This document shows, one piece after another, positions 20,059-20,132 of a stretch of 20,132 nt of DNA. Under the pieces are notes generated by a model that ran no database searches, had not been told where the DNA came from, and was given only the letters and a program-made list of their open reading frames with translations. The stretch's first letter is position 1. Every line of letters begins with the position of its first letter. A program made the translations under genes and the position numbers. Source of the stretch: Emmonsiellopsis sp. PD_33 (taxonomy: Eukaryota > Ascomycota > Eurotiomycetes > Onygenales > Ajellomycetaceae); the NCBI GenBank assembly GCA_032988165.1, contig JANTQF010000494.1, forward strand, positions 1-20,132, read 5' to 3'.

Positions 20059-20132
20059 TAACGAGATATAGAAACCGGTACCTCAACGGAAGTGTCCCAG
20101 ATCGGCGCTGCCATTGGAGCCGGTGTTGGACG
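20059..20132. other. Possible coding sequence running off the right edge
   Basis: On the + strand, 20071-20132 is open in a frame reading ETGTSTEVSQIGAAIGAGVG, a Ser/Thr then Gly/Ala-rich string like the juxtamembrane part of fungal surface proteins; TATAG at 20067-20071 could be an acceptor. On the minus strand a frame ends at a stop (20060-20058) just after VEVPVSISR and is equally open to the edge. The stretch is too short to decide strand, frame or identity. Confidence 0.2.

Overview
The window is nuclear DNA of a filamentous ascomycete. Genes are split by short introns (57-108 nt) with GT..AG ends and CTAAC/CTGAC-type branch points, leaders are pyrimidine-rich, and intergenic spacers are long. 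Protein similarity (as I recall the families) points to Eurotiomycetes, and the gene-sparse spacers with an AT-rich retroelement relic would fit Onygenales. The species cannot be fixed from the sequence alone.

Layout: 1-2650 is a gene-poor spacer with simple repeats. About 2680-3670 is a C/T-rich leader, with a short uORF and a probable 5'UTR intron, leading into FKS1 (3671-9499, + strand, 3 coding exons, 1,894 aa), the catalytic subunit of 1,3-beta-glucan synthase. A 1.05 kb spacer with two E-boxes separates it from LCB1 (10547-12473, + strand, 5 exons, 508 aa), a serine palmitoyltransferase subunit. 12474-13684 is an AT-rich spacer. On the minus strand, 15536-13685 holds an AIM9-like APH/kinase-fold gene in 4 exons that carries an apparent frameshift. 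Just upstream of its start (15685-16085, + strand) is a decayed Ty3/Gypsy reverse-transcriptase fragment. About 2.4 kb without a gene follows, ending in another pyrimidine-rich leader, then a secreted GH17 glucanase/transglycosylase of the Scw4/Scw10/Mp65 type (18515-19687, + strand, 2 exons, 368 aa). The last 60 bases may be coding, but strand and frame are undecided.

Three of the four genes touch one process. FKS1 makes cell-wall beta-1,3-glucan, the GH17 enzyme is of a type that remodels it outside the cell, and LCB1 starts synthesis of the sphingoid bases known to modulate glucan synthase and echinocandin response. The most notable observation is that FKS1 hot-spot 1 (the main echinocandin-resistance site) reads FLTLTFRDS, with both the Ser equivalent to C. 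albicans S645 and the Pro equivalent to P649 replaced. Other points of interest are an ~880-nt AUG-free stretch before FKS1, a two-codon uORF whose stop overlaps the LCB1 start codon, and the APH-gene frameshift next to the retroelement relic. I did not find a convincing wholly new system.
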